Positions 1 to 5,050 of a stretch of 7,978 nt of DNA are shown here, piece by piece; the first letter of the stretch is position 1, and every line of letters begins with the position of its first letter. The translations under genes and the position numbers were made by a program. The notes under the pieces were generated by a model. That model had not been told where the DNA came from. It saw only the letters and a list, made by a program, of their open reading frames with translations, and did not search any database. Origin of the DNA: Candidatus Parvarchaeota archaeon (GTDB lineage: Archaea > Nanobdellota > Nanobdellia > Parvarchaeales > Parvarchaeaceae); the NCBI GenBank assembly GCA_030044235.1, contig JASHWD010000006.1, positions 1-7,978 on the forward strand, read 5' to 3'.

Positions 1-368
1 CTCAAAAGACTACGAGGCTGTCACTCTCTTTGACGCGACATTCCAGTCGACTTCGTCCTCCTCCTTACGGCCATTTACCACACCACATTTCCGCATTGCT
101 ACGGATTCGGTTCGCCCTCTTCCCTTTTCGTTCGCCATTACTAGGGGAATCTCGATTGATTTCTTTTCCTCTAGGTACTAAAATGTTTTAGTTCCCTAGG
201 TTCCCTTTCTCAGCTTGCGCTGAGAATCTGCATTTTCATGCAGGCTTCACGCATTCAGAAACGGCACGATCAACAGTCGTCTGCACTTACCGTGCCCTTA
301 TCGCAACTTGCTGCGTCCTTCATCGGCACCTGAACCAAGTCATCCATCTAATAGTTTGGTGTTTTTTG
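1..368 (-). rRNA. 23S ribosomal RNA, 5' portion (continues past left edge)
   Basis: The reverse complement reads as the start of an archaeal large-subunit rRNA. Conserved blocks appear in the right order: GATGGATGAC, GCCGATGAAGGACG, GCAAGTTGCGATAAG, GGGAACTAAAACAT, AGTACCTAGAGGAAAAGAAA, TCCCCTAGTAATGGCGAACG, GAACCGAAT and AATGTGGTGTGG. These correspond to domain I, the 5.8S-like region and roughly the first 330-370 nucleotides. The 5' end near 368 is estimated from the usual 19-22 bases before the GGTGGATG block, so it is uncertain by several bases. The remainder lies beyond the left edge. No 16S gene or tRNA lies upstream on the same strand in this window; protein genes follow instead, and the gene has its own candidate promoter at 476-484. 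This makes it an unlinked 23S gene. Confidence 0.96.
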
Positions 369-385
369 CAATTGTACAGTCACAT

Positions 386-405
386 ATATGCGTTTTACCG
401 CATAT
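386..405 (-). repeat. Inverted repeat in the 23S leader
   Basis: A perfect 7-bp stem (ATATGCG and CGCATAT) encloses a 6-base loop between the predicted 23S transcription start and the mature 5' end. It could be a small hairpin in the pre-rRNA leader. The long processing stem of archaeal 23S cannot be judged, because its other half lies downstream of the gene, outside the window. Confidence 0.5.
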
Positions 406-475
406 CGACCCTTGCTTCGTTATAGTAAATATAATGAAGTGCATGCGTTTGATAAAACTGTATAAGGTGAGAATT

Positions 476-484
476 GTTTATAAG
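476..484 (-). promoter_or_regulatory. TATA box of the 23S rRNA gene
   Basis: Read on the minus strand, a purine-rich BRE-like stretch (AAAAGCAAAG) is followed by CTTATAAAC, a good match to the archaeal box A. Transcription would start about 25 bases downstream, near 453, giving a leader of about 85 bases before the mature 23S end. A separate promoter here fits a 23S gene unlinked from 16S. Confidence 0.65.
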
Positions 485-539
485 CTTTGCTTTTAGCTTT
501 ATAGTTTATTAAACTCTTTTAATTTTATAAAATAACGAT

Positions 540-545
540 AAAAAA
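540..545 (-). terminator. Possible oligo-T terminator of the 178-aa gene unit
   Basis: On the minus strand a run of six T (ACTTTTTTATC) lies about 120 bases after the stop codon of the 664-1200 gene and about 55 bases before the 23S TATA box. Archaeal RNA polymerase often terminates at such runs, and this is the natural place for the upstream unit to end. No strong hairpin precedes it. Confidence 0.35.
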
Positions 546-576
546 GTAATTTGTTCTATACTTTTAGCTCTTTTGC

Positions 577-663
577 CTAGCTTATCTTTCTATCGTTCTT
601 TGTATGTGGGTCATCCACATTCTTAGGTAAAATGTTTTCTAAAGTTCCCATAGTTTTATGCAT
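577..663 (-). CDS. Possible 28-aa small protein abutting the upstream stop codon
   Basis: A 28-residue reading frame begins with an ATG placed directly after the TAA of the 664-1200 gene (TAAATG), an arrangement typical of coupled operon genes. A second in-frame ATG follows at 651. The peptide begins MHKTMGTLEN and ends TKNDRKIS; it is polar, with no cysteine and no membrane segment. No Shine-Dalgarno motif precedes it, so translation would depend on termination-reinitiation at the previous gene. I do not recognise it. A frame this short could arise by chance; the exact stop-start junction is the main argument for it. Confidence 0.35.
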   Translation of the reverse strand: MHKTMGTLENILPKNVDDPHTKNDRKIS

Positions 664-1200
664 TTATTCTTTTTGAGAATGGTAAGAGAATTTTATTTTT
701 GATCCATACCCTTCCAAAAGATGATCCCCGTATACCTGTTCTATGCGCATTTCGTCCAAACGCCCGTTTTTAATTTTTAAGTGCGCATAACGAAAACCTT
801 CCGAGTTTATGGCATCCCTGGCAGTACGGTAAAATAAAACTTTATAAGTATTCTTTGATTTTCTCTGTATCTTAAGTGCGTGAGTAAGGATAAAACGTGG
901 GTCATTTTGAAGCAGTTCCAACATGTCTGACAAACAATAATATATTTCTATTTTGTTGTCCATTACGGCTTTTTCTTTATCTTGTGTTTGTTCAATTTTT
1001 TTTGGGATAAACTCAGCGTTATAAGTTACTCTATCTATCAGCTTAGTAGGCTGGCTAAATCTTTTGTCCTTGCGGACTAAACGATTTGGAGCGTACTCAA
1101 AGAAAACGCCCCCGAATATATTTTCATCGAAACGCGTATCCCTGCCACTGAATTTAGAATTTTTCAATTCCTCCAAAAGTAGATCCAATTCTCCTTTCAT
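664..1200 (-). CDS. Hypothetical protein, 178 aa, unrecognised
   Basis: This complete reading frame of ordinary composition gives a soluble, charged protein with no signal peptide or membrane segment. The N-terminal dozen residues (MKGELDLLLEEL) look helical. The centre is lysine/glutamine-rich, and the C-terminal third alternates hydrophobic and charged residues (for example YAHLKIKNGRL), suggesting a small alpha/beta fold. There is a single cysteine near residue 88. I recognise no catalytic motif or family. The ATG at 1200 is supported by a TATA box centred about 27 bases upstream, implying a leaderless mRNA. Its stop codon touches the start of a possible 28-aa frame, and next downstream is the 23S rRNA gene. 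No function is proposed. Confidence 0.8.
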   Translation of the reverse strand: MKGELDLLLEELKNSKFSGRDTRFDENIFGGVFFEYAPNRLVRKDKRFSQPTKLIDRVTYNAEFIPKKIEQTQDKEKAVMDNKIEIYYCLSDMLELLQNDPRFILTHALKIQRKSKNTYKVLFYRTARDAINSEGFRYAHLKIKNGRLDEMRIEQVYGDHLLEGYGSKIKFSYHSQKE

Positions 1201-1223
1201 AACGATATATTAGAATAAAACTA

Positions 1224-1231
1224 GTATTTAT
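1224..1231 (-). promoter_or_regulatory. TATA box of the 178-aa gene
   Basis: On the minus strand GAAAAGC (BRE-like) is followed by ATAAATAC, centred about 27 bases before the ATG at 1200. This spacing predicts transcription starting at or next to the start codon. It shows that the gene has its own promoter, separate from the zinc-ribbon gene upstream. Confidence 0.6.
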
Positions 1232-1256
1232 GCTTTTCACTACTCGAAAGGGAGGA

Positions 1257-1361
1257 TTAAGCTGTGTGTCCACAAACCGGACAGTGTCTAGGGGTCTGTC
1301 CTTTAGTATGGATTGTGCATACGCACCTACAATTCTTATCCTCAACGCATCTTGAACACAT
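1257..1361 (-). CDS. 34-aa zinc-ribbon / rubredoxin-like miniprotein
   Basis: This very short frame has an unmistakable metal-binding pattern: CSRC at residues 2-5, cysteines at 11, 13 and 15, and CPVCGH at 27-32, with histidines at 18, 26 and 32. Seven of 34 residues are cysteine. The two CxxC knuckles, the second preceded by a glycine/proline stretch (KGQTPRH), resemble the small zinc-ribbon or rubrerythrin-like rubredoxin domains found in archaea, which bind zinc or iron through four cysteines. The extra CxCxC could hold a second metal or serve redox chemistry; that is speculation. The ATG at 1361 has a TATA box centred about 28 bases upstream, so the mRNA is probably leaderless. A competing 63-aa frame at 1154-1345 in another register has no such pattern. 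Its role (transcription, electron transfer or protein binding) cannot be told. Confidence 0.75.
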   Translation of the reverse strand: MCSRCVEDKNCRCVCTIHTKGQTPRHCPVCGHTA

Positions 1362-1385
1362 ATAAATCTAAATAAATTTCTTATA

Positions 1386-1393
1386 ATATAAAG
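1386..1393 (-). promoter_or_regulatory. TATA box of the zinc-ribbon miniprotein gene
   Basis: On the minus strand an A-rich stretch (AAAAGA) leads into CTTTATAT, centred about 28 bases before the ATG at 1361. The spacing fits leaderless transcription and supports this tiny frame being a real gene. Confidence 0.6.
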
Positions 1394-1458
1394 TCTTTTA
1401 AGGCCGGTCTCCGCATTTAATGGGGCTTTAATAGCAAAAAAGCTTTAAATATCGGAAG

Positions 1459-1474
1459 TGATATATAAATATCA
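1459..1474 (+). promoter_or_regulatory. Promoter of the acidic 31-aa gene, with palindrome over the TATA box
   Basis: TGATATATAAATATCA contains the TATA box TATAAATA (1464-1471) between perfect 6-bp inverted arms (TGATAT and ATATCA, 4-base spacer). A further AGTATCA half-site follows at 1479-1485. A dyad covering the TATA box is where an archaeal repressor would bind. The predicted transcription start is near 1492-1494, leaving a leader of about 33-52 bases. A second TATA-like element (GCTTTAAATA) lies just upstream at 1442-1451. The promoter role is likely; the operator role is an inference, and AT-rich DNA can give such dyads by chance. Confidence 0.5.
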
Positions 1475-1526
1475 TATTAGTATCACATAAGGATAGTAAA
1501 GAAGTGAAAGATATATTATCGAAAGT

Positions 1527-1622
1527 ATGAGAAGGAAGGGCGCTATGGCATTTAATGATAAAGAGACTGATGATCCAGATGATGATTATGAGTTAGAGAA
1601 GGACGAATCTCTTTTTGAATAG
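1527..1622 (+). CDS. Possible 31-aa highly acidic small protein
   Basis: This short frame runs from an ATG at 1527, or alternatively 1545, to TAG at 1622. The body is strongly acidic (TDDPDDDYELEKDE and the ending SLFE), with about half its residues Asp or Glu, after a basic start MRRKGA. With the 1545 start the purine stretch GAAGGAAGGG acts as a Shine-Dalgarno-like site and the peptide is 25 aa. A clear TATA box with a surrounding dyad lies upstream at 1464-1471, and the frame stops only 4 bases before the convergent prepilin peptidase stop, a tight packing that argues for a real gene. Acidic tails like this often bind nucleic-acid-binding proteins, but no family is recognised. Confidence 0.45.
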   Translation: MRRKGAMAFNDKETDDPDDDYELEKDESLFE

Positions 1623-1626
1623 ATAA

Positions 1627-2469
1627 TTACAATATAAGATTAGAAGTTATTAACTGAAGTATTGGATTCCAAAACAGTAGAGTTATTAATGTGCCTATAA
1701 GCAGGCCGGGGACAAATGGCAATCCTATTTTGACTAAAACTTGTTTTATACTAGATTCCTTGAGCTTTTTTATATCGTTTTCTTCAAGACCTATATTCTT
1801 TTTAGTGACTATAGTTTTACCAGATTCATCAACCGCATCGTCTGCTAACCAATCTCCTTCAGTTAATTTATCTACATGTACATTTACAAACATCATATTT
1901 TCAGCCACCACATATATGTATCTCATCGATACTAGCATGAATGCTGCAAATGCCGCTAAATAGTTTACCGGTAATGGGAGAAACTCTATGAAAAGAAATA
2001 TCAATATTGCCCCGCCAAGAACCAGCCCTATATCATATAAATGCAAGAATTTTTTCATCTGGCTAAACTTCATCAAGCCAAAAACTATTGTACCAAAAAG
2101 CCCGTATAAGCCTCCAAAAATTAGAATGTTTATAAAAAGATTTATAAAAGAAAAACTTGAAGACATACTAAAAGAAGTAAATACAACAGAAAGACCAAGC
2201 ATTAACTTTACGTCTCCTCCCGCCCACTGTCCGGCCCGATACATAAGGTAAGAAAAACCAAAAAGAAGTGCCACCGAAGCCGGCATAAATTCTAAGTTCG
2301 ATATCGAGTCATTTCCTATCGCTAATATAAGCGACAACAATAAGCCACCACCTATTAGCATATAGCTTATGAAATCTGGAACTTCTCTAGTTTTTATGTC
2401 AGAATATGAAGCTAAAGAAAGCGTTGCGACTACAAACACGGATATAAACAAAATAAGATATGATATCAT
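1627..2469 (-). CDS. Archaeal type IV prepilin peptidase (A24 family, PibD/FlaK/EppA-like)
   Basis: This is a 280-aa polytopic membrane aspartyl peptidase that cleaves class III signal peptides of archaellins and pilins at the cytoplasmic face. The first catalytic aspartate is D24, in SDIKTREVPD just after membrane helix 1; the second is D86 in WAGGDVKL. The family's GxGD reads AGGD here, so the first glycine is alanine. Hydrophobic segments lie near residues 1-21, 35-52, 62-77, 88-98, 107-132, 143-160 and 168-190. A soluble loop follows, then a final helix that begins with GLPFVPGLLIG, the hallmark of the archaeal C-terminal domain (Arc_PepC_II type). The ATG at 2469 is supported by a TATA box centred about 29 bases upstream. 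Three pilin-like genes starting at 3214 are its likely substrates. Confidence 0.92.
   Translation of the reverse strand: MISYLILFISVFVVATLSLASYSDIKTREVPDFISYMLIGGGLLLSLILAIGNDSISNLEFMPASVALLFGFSYLMYRAGQWAGGDVKLMLGLSVVFTSFSMSSSFSFINLFINILIFGGLYGLFGTIVFGLMKFSQMKKFLHLYDIGLVLGGAILIFLFIEFLPLPVNYLAAFAAFMLVSMRYIYVVAENMMFVNVHVDKLTEGDWLADDAVDESGKTIVTKKNIGLEENDIKKLKESSIKQVLVKIGLPFVPGLLIGTLITLLFWNPILQLITSNLIL
2441..2449 (+). promoter_or_regulatory. TATA box of the diphthine synthase gene
   Basis: GATATAAAC is centred about 27 bases before the ATG at 2472 but only 15 bases before the ATG at 2460. This spacing supports the shorter DphB start and a leaderless mRNA. The box lies inside the first ten codons of the oppositely oriented prepilin peptidase gene. 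Confidence 0.55.
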
Positions 2470-2471
2470 AT
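2458..2471. repeat. Perfect 14-bp palindrome between divergent start codons
   Basis: ATATGATATCATAT is its own reverse complement. It holds the ATG of the prepilin peptidase (2469 on the minus strand) and an alternative ATG of the plus-strand gene (2460), and ends directly before the DphB ATG at 2472. Because of the symmetry, the extended plus frame and the peptidase both begin MISY. It could be an operator shared by both promoters or a coincidence of start-codon geometry in AT-rich DNA. Confidence 0.7.
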
Positions 2472-3209
2472 ATGCTATACTTAATTGGTACTGGTTTATA
2501 TTATTTAACTGACATGCCGCTCAGGGCGCTTGACAAATTAAAAAAATGCAAAGAAGTTTACCTTGAACGTTATACAAATCTCAATGATATAAGCGAACTA
2601 AAAAAATTAGAAAAAACTATCAATAAAAAAATAACTCTAGTAGGCAGAGAAGAAGTAGAAAGCGATTTCATAACTTCTAGGGCTAAAACTTCTGATGTTG
2701 CATTATTAGTGCCTGGAGATCCGCTTTCTGCTACTACGCATGTCTCTTTGCTCTGCGAATGCAAAAATATGGAAATAAAATTTGAAGTTTTGCATGCCAG
2801 CAGTATATTCTCTGCAATCGCAGAGAGCGGCTTTTCTCTCTACAAATTCGGGGCGACATGCAGTATACCTATATACACGACTAATTTTAAACCCGAAAGC
2901 TTTTTCTCTGTTATAGAAGAAAACATAAAGGCGGGTTTACATACTTTAGTTCTTTTGGAGGCAAAGGACGAGAAAAATTTCGTTGATTTGAATTCTGCAA
3001 TAGAAATATTAAAATCTATAGAGACTAAAAGAAAGATAAAAATAATAGATTGGAATAATGTTTTATGTGTTTCTAGATTGGGCAGCGAATATCAATCTAT
3101 TTTCCTCGCAAAGGCAAATAAAGAAAACGTTCCGCCGCCGGCCAGTATAATAATCCCAGGAAAATTAAATCAAGTAGAATTGGATAACTTTAGAATGTTG
3201 TTATCTTAG
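2472..3209 (+). CDS. dphB: Diphthine synthase (diphthamide biosynthesis methyltransferase)
   Basis: A 245-aa SAM-dependent methyltransferase of the Dph5/DphB family, which successively methylates the modified histidine of elongation factor 2 during diphthamide synthesis in the cytoplasm. Diagnostic segments are the N-terminal MLYLIGTGLYYLTDMPLRAL, the SAM-binding GDPLSATTH at 82-90, LHASSIFSAI in the middle (family HGASI), KFGATCSIPI, and IIPGKLNQVE near the C-terminus. I prefer the start at 2472 over the in-frame ATG at 2460: family members begin MLYLIG, and the TATA box is then 27 bases upstream. An oddity is that the usual histidine of the GxLHxxE motif is asparagine here (N233), and the protein is slightly shorter than typical archaeal members. 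The gene converges on the surface-protein cluster with a 4-base gap. Confidence 0.92.
   Translation: MLYLIGTGLYYLTDMPLRALDKLKKCKEVYLERYTNLNDISELKKLEKTINKKITLVGREEVESDFITSRAKTSDVALLVPGDPLSATTHVSLLCECKNMEIKFEVLHASSIFSAIAESGFSLYKFGATCSIPIYTTNFKPESFFSVIEENIKAGLHTLVLLEAKDEKNFVDLNSAIEILKSIETKRKIKIIDWNNVLCVSRLGSEYQSIFLAKANKENVPPPASIIIPGKLNQVELDNFRMLLS
2495..2503 (-). promoter_or_regulatory. TATA box of the prepilin peptidase gene
   Basis: On the minus strand TAATATAAA is centred about 29 bases before the ATG at 2469, which predicts a leaderless or nearly leaderless transcript. It lies within codons 8-11 of dphB, mirroring the dphB TATA box that sits inside the peptidase gene. Confidence 0.55.
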
Positions 3210-3213
3210 ACGC

Positions 3214-4089
3214 TTAACTAACAGAGACCGGTAATAGATTAGAAGTAAGACAATAAGTATAGCCTACGCTTATATTCATATCTGTATTTGTAGTGAAGCC
3301 AGAAGACTGTGTTACTGGGCTAAAAGTAATCTCTACCGGCAATTGTAATTTGCCATTGACGTAAAGTGCGCCCGGAGAGTTCGTATTTGTTATGTTGTAT
3401 GACCTTCCAACCAAGGTTAAAAAGGACCCGCTCGGGAGTTCTATAAATGCGGTACCAGCCATATCGATATTTAGCCAATTTAATGTGCTGTTTTTTATAT
3501 AGCCAGCTGAAAGTGGGGAAGCAAGTATATACATGGTTTGATTAGTAGCAGAAGGTGGTGCGGTTACTACACTAGTAACTCCTGAAAGTGAAACGGAAAC
3601 CGGAGCTATTGAACTGCTAGGAAGGTTTACCGGCGGAGTTCCTGTAAAAGTTTGATTCTCTACAGTTATAGGGTAGTTTGCGTAAGACACATCATTAAAA
3701 CAAGAAGTAAACTGTATGTCACAGCTTCCGGTTCCTGGCGCGGAAAAAGTCCAAGTAGAAGAAGTAGACGCCCTTGGATAAACCTCAACGTATTTTGTTG
3801 ACGGTGTAGAGCCGCAACCATAGCCTATTATAGAAACGTTTAGTGCAGATGCTCCATCGCTTGCAATTGTAGCAACGACGTTAAAGCTCTGACTTGGATA
3901 AAGATTTGATATTTGCGCAGTCGACGAAGCGGTAACATTTATTGGTATCGCTGAAGGTTGATATGTTGTAGTCGAAGAGCTTGGGAGCGATATGTAACCG
4001 GCATAATAGAGATAGGCTATAGCTATCACGACAATCACTATAATAACCAAACCTATCGTCCCAGAACCACCCTGGGCCTTTTTTGACAT
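3214..4089 (-). CDS. Pilin-like surface protein with class III signal peptide (291 aa)
   Basis: The short leader MSKKA, then QGGSG and about 20 hydrophobic residues (12-29), form a class III signal peptide with predicted cleavage at A5/Q6 by the prepilin peptidase. The mature protein is Ser/Thr/Val-rich and beta-stranded, with many N-glycosylation sequons (for example NVT, NQT, NIT) and four cysteines (92, 123, 130, 280), all extracellular. A second domain seems to start near APVSVSLSG (162-170) and ends in a Y-x-Y strand followed by LLPVSVS. A TTG at 4104 would extend the frame over the previous stop codon, but the ATG at 4089 gives the proper short leader and lies 5 bases after that stop. 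No own promoter or Shine-Dalgarno motif is visible, so it is probably cotranscribed with the gene at 4095-5000. At about 290 aa it is larger than classic pilins and could be a minor or adhesive pilin. Confidence 0.82.
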   Translation of the reverse strand: MSKKAQGGSGTIGLVIIVIVVIAIAYLYYAGYISLPSSSTTTYQPSAIPINVTASSTAQISNLYPSQSFNVVATIASDGASALNVSIIGYGCGSTPSTKYVEVYPRASTSSTWTFSAPGTGSCDIQFTSCFNDVSYANYPITVENQTFTGTPPVNLPSSSIAPVSVSLSGVTSVVTAPPSATNQTMYILASPLSAGYIKNSTLNWLNIDMAGTAFIELPSGSFLTLVGRSYNITNTNSPGALYVNGKLQLPVEITFSPVTQSSGFTTNTDMNISVGYTYCLTSNLLPVSVS

Positions 4090-4094
4090 ATTAA

Positions 4095-5000
4095 TTATTG
4101 ACAAGTTATAGTCGGGCCACTGAAAGAATATCCGTAATTATAATAGGTGCTTATCCCAACTTCATTTTGTGTTGGTTTTGCTATGTTCGTTGCGGTAACC
4201 TCTATTGGCAATCCGCCGGTCAATAATGCTAGATTAACGTCATTAATTGTAAGAGTAAGTGTAGAACTACCTGTGAAGCTTAATTTCTGTAGATTATAAG
4301 TAACAAACGCCGACGCTATCCCACCGCTAGTATTGCTTATAGTTAAAATTAACTTTGTTATCATTCCCTTAGAAGTGCTTACAAAAGGCTGACCATTGTA
4401 AACAGATGGACTTAATGTCAAGCTTAGTGGTGCCTGTGCATTACCTGAACTCACTTGTGTCTCTATTGTTATTGGATTAGCTATTACTGAAAGGAACCCA
4501 GCAGAAACATTAAGTGGTAGAACCTGTAAAGGTGTTGATCCGTATGGATAAGTCTCTACAGAGGTAGTTGCATTCTGCCAGAAGTTCTGAAGCGATACCG
4601 TGAAAGTGGAATCCGATACTTGATTTCCCGCAAGACATGTTACATTAAATTCTCCAGACGCTGGCGCCGACATAATTGCAGGCATGCTTACCAGGATAGA
4701 AGGATTTGTTACTTTTACATAACTAGGGTTACCTACGTCTAACGTTACGTTAGGAGTTAACGATTGACCGAATGGATTGAAGTATGTGAAGATTATATTA
4801 GATGAATGTCCGGCTAGTATCGGCGAAGTTTGCAATGCGGCTGTAGTTGTAAATGCTGTCGGCGTTGTAGTACTATTAGAAGTATGTCCTAAAAGACTTC
4901 CTAGGTTTCCACTAGCTGCAAAGTATATTATCACTACCAAAACTACAACTAATACCAAACCTAAAACGACTGCTGAGCTTGCCGCTCTTTTATTGAACAT
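4095..5000 (-). CDS. Pilin-like surface protein with class III signal peptide (301 aa)
   Basis: The start MFNKRAASSAVV is followed by an uninterrupted hydrophobic helix (about 11-29). This matches a class III leader with cleavage after the charged segment, probably near A6, though an alanine rather than glutamine follows. A Ser/Thr/Asn-rich linker (40-58) leads to two beta-rich regions, the second from about residue 190 (APLSLTLSPSV). The end, VGISTYYNYGYSF then GPTITC, resembles the C-termini of the neighbouring paralogues. There are two cysteines (122 and 300) and several sequons. The ATG at 5000 has a TATA box centred about 25 bases upstream, so this gene begins its own leaderless transcript and probably carries the 291-aa gene with it. 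A structural or minor pilin is likely; no precise family is recognised. Confidence 0.82.
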   Translation of the reverse strand: MFNKRAASSAVVLGLVLVVVLVVIIYFAASGNLGSLLGHTSNSTTTPTAFTTTAALQTSPILAGHSSNIIFTYFNPFGQSLTPNVTLDVGNPSYVKVTNPSILVSMPAIMSAPASGEFNVTCLAGNQVSDSTFTVSLQNFWQNATTSVETYPYGSTPLQVLPLNVSAGFLSVIANPITIETQVSSGNAQAPLSLTLSPSVYNGQPFVSTSKGMITKLILTISNTSGGIASAFVTYNLQKLSFTGSSTLTLTINDVNLALLTGGLPIEVTATNIAKPTQNEVGISTYYNYGYSFSGPTITCQ

Positions 5001-5021
5001 AAATAAATAACGTGATTTGTC

Positions 5022-5029
5022 TATTTAAA
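5022..5029 (-). promoter_or_regulatory. TATA box of the 301-aa pilin-like gene
   Basis: On the minus strand AAAAG (BRE-like) then TTTAAATA is centred about 25 bases before the ATG at 5000, in the 50-base gap between two pilin-like genes. It splits the cluster into at least two transcription units. Confidence 0.6.
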
Positions 5030-5050
5030 CTTTTATTGTCGATTTTAATC

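Larger units (their letters stand above)
369..576. other. AT-rich spacer carrying the 23S promoter and leader
   Basis: This stretch holds no convincing protein gene on either strand. It contains the 23S leader hairpin (386-405), the 23S TATA box (476-484) and a run of six T on the minus strand (540-545). The only reading frame of note, at 308-496 on the plus strand, is partly antisense to the rRNA and looks like chance. I saw no tRNA cloverleaf, 5S rRNA or C/D-box motif pair. Confidence 0.6.

Noticed and set aside
308..496. 62-aa plus-strand reading frame over the 23S 5' end
   Set aside because: It is partly antisense to conserved 23S rRNA and covers the 23S promoter; composition and position indicate chance.
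1154..1345. 63-aa minus-strand reading frame overlapping the 178-aa and zinc-ribbon genes
   Set aside because: It overlaps two better-supported frames, has no recognisable motif, and its register misses the clear CxxC pattern and the promoter spacing of the 34-aa gene.
1401..1435. GC-richer patch in the intergenic region between the two miniprotein genes
   Set aside because: I could not fold it into a convincing stem or tRNA-like shape, and it has no promoter placed to transcribe it as an RNA gene.
1565..1620. C-box-like ATGATGA suggesting a C/D guide RNA
   Set aside because: No matching CTGA D box lies at the expected distance; the motif comes from consecutive GAT codons in the acidic peptide.
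2460..2471. Upstream in-frame ATG adding MISY to DphB
   Set aside because: Family members begin at MLYLIG, and the TATA box is only about 15 bases from this ATG but 27 from the one at 2472.
4090..4104. TTG start extending the 291-aa pilin-like protein by five residues
   Set aside because: The ATG at 4089 gives a normal class III leader (MSKKA/Q) and avoids overlap with the preceding gene; there is no motif favouring TTG.
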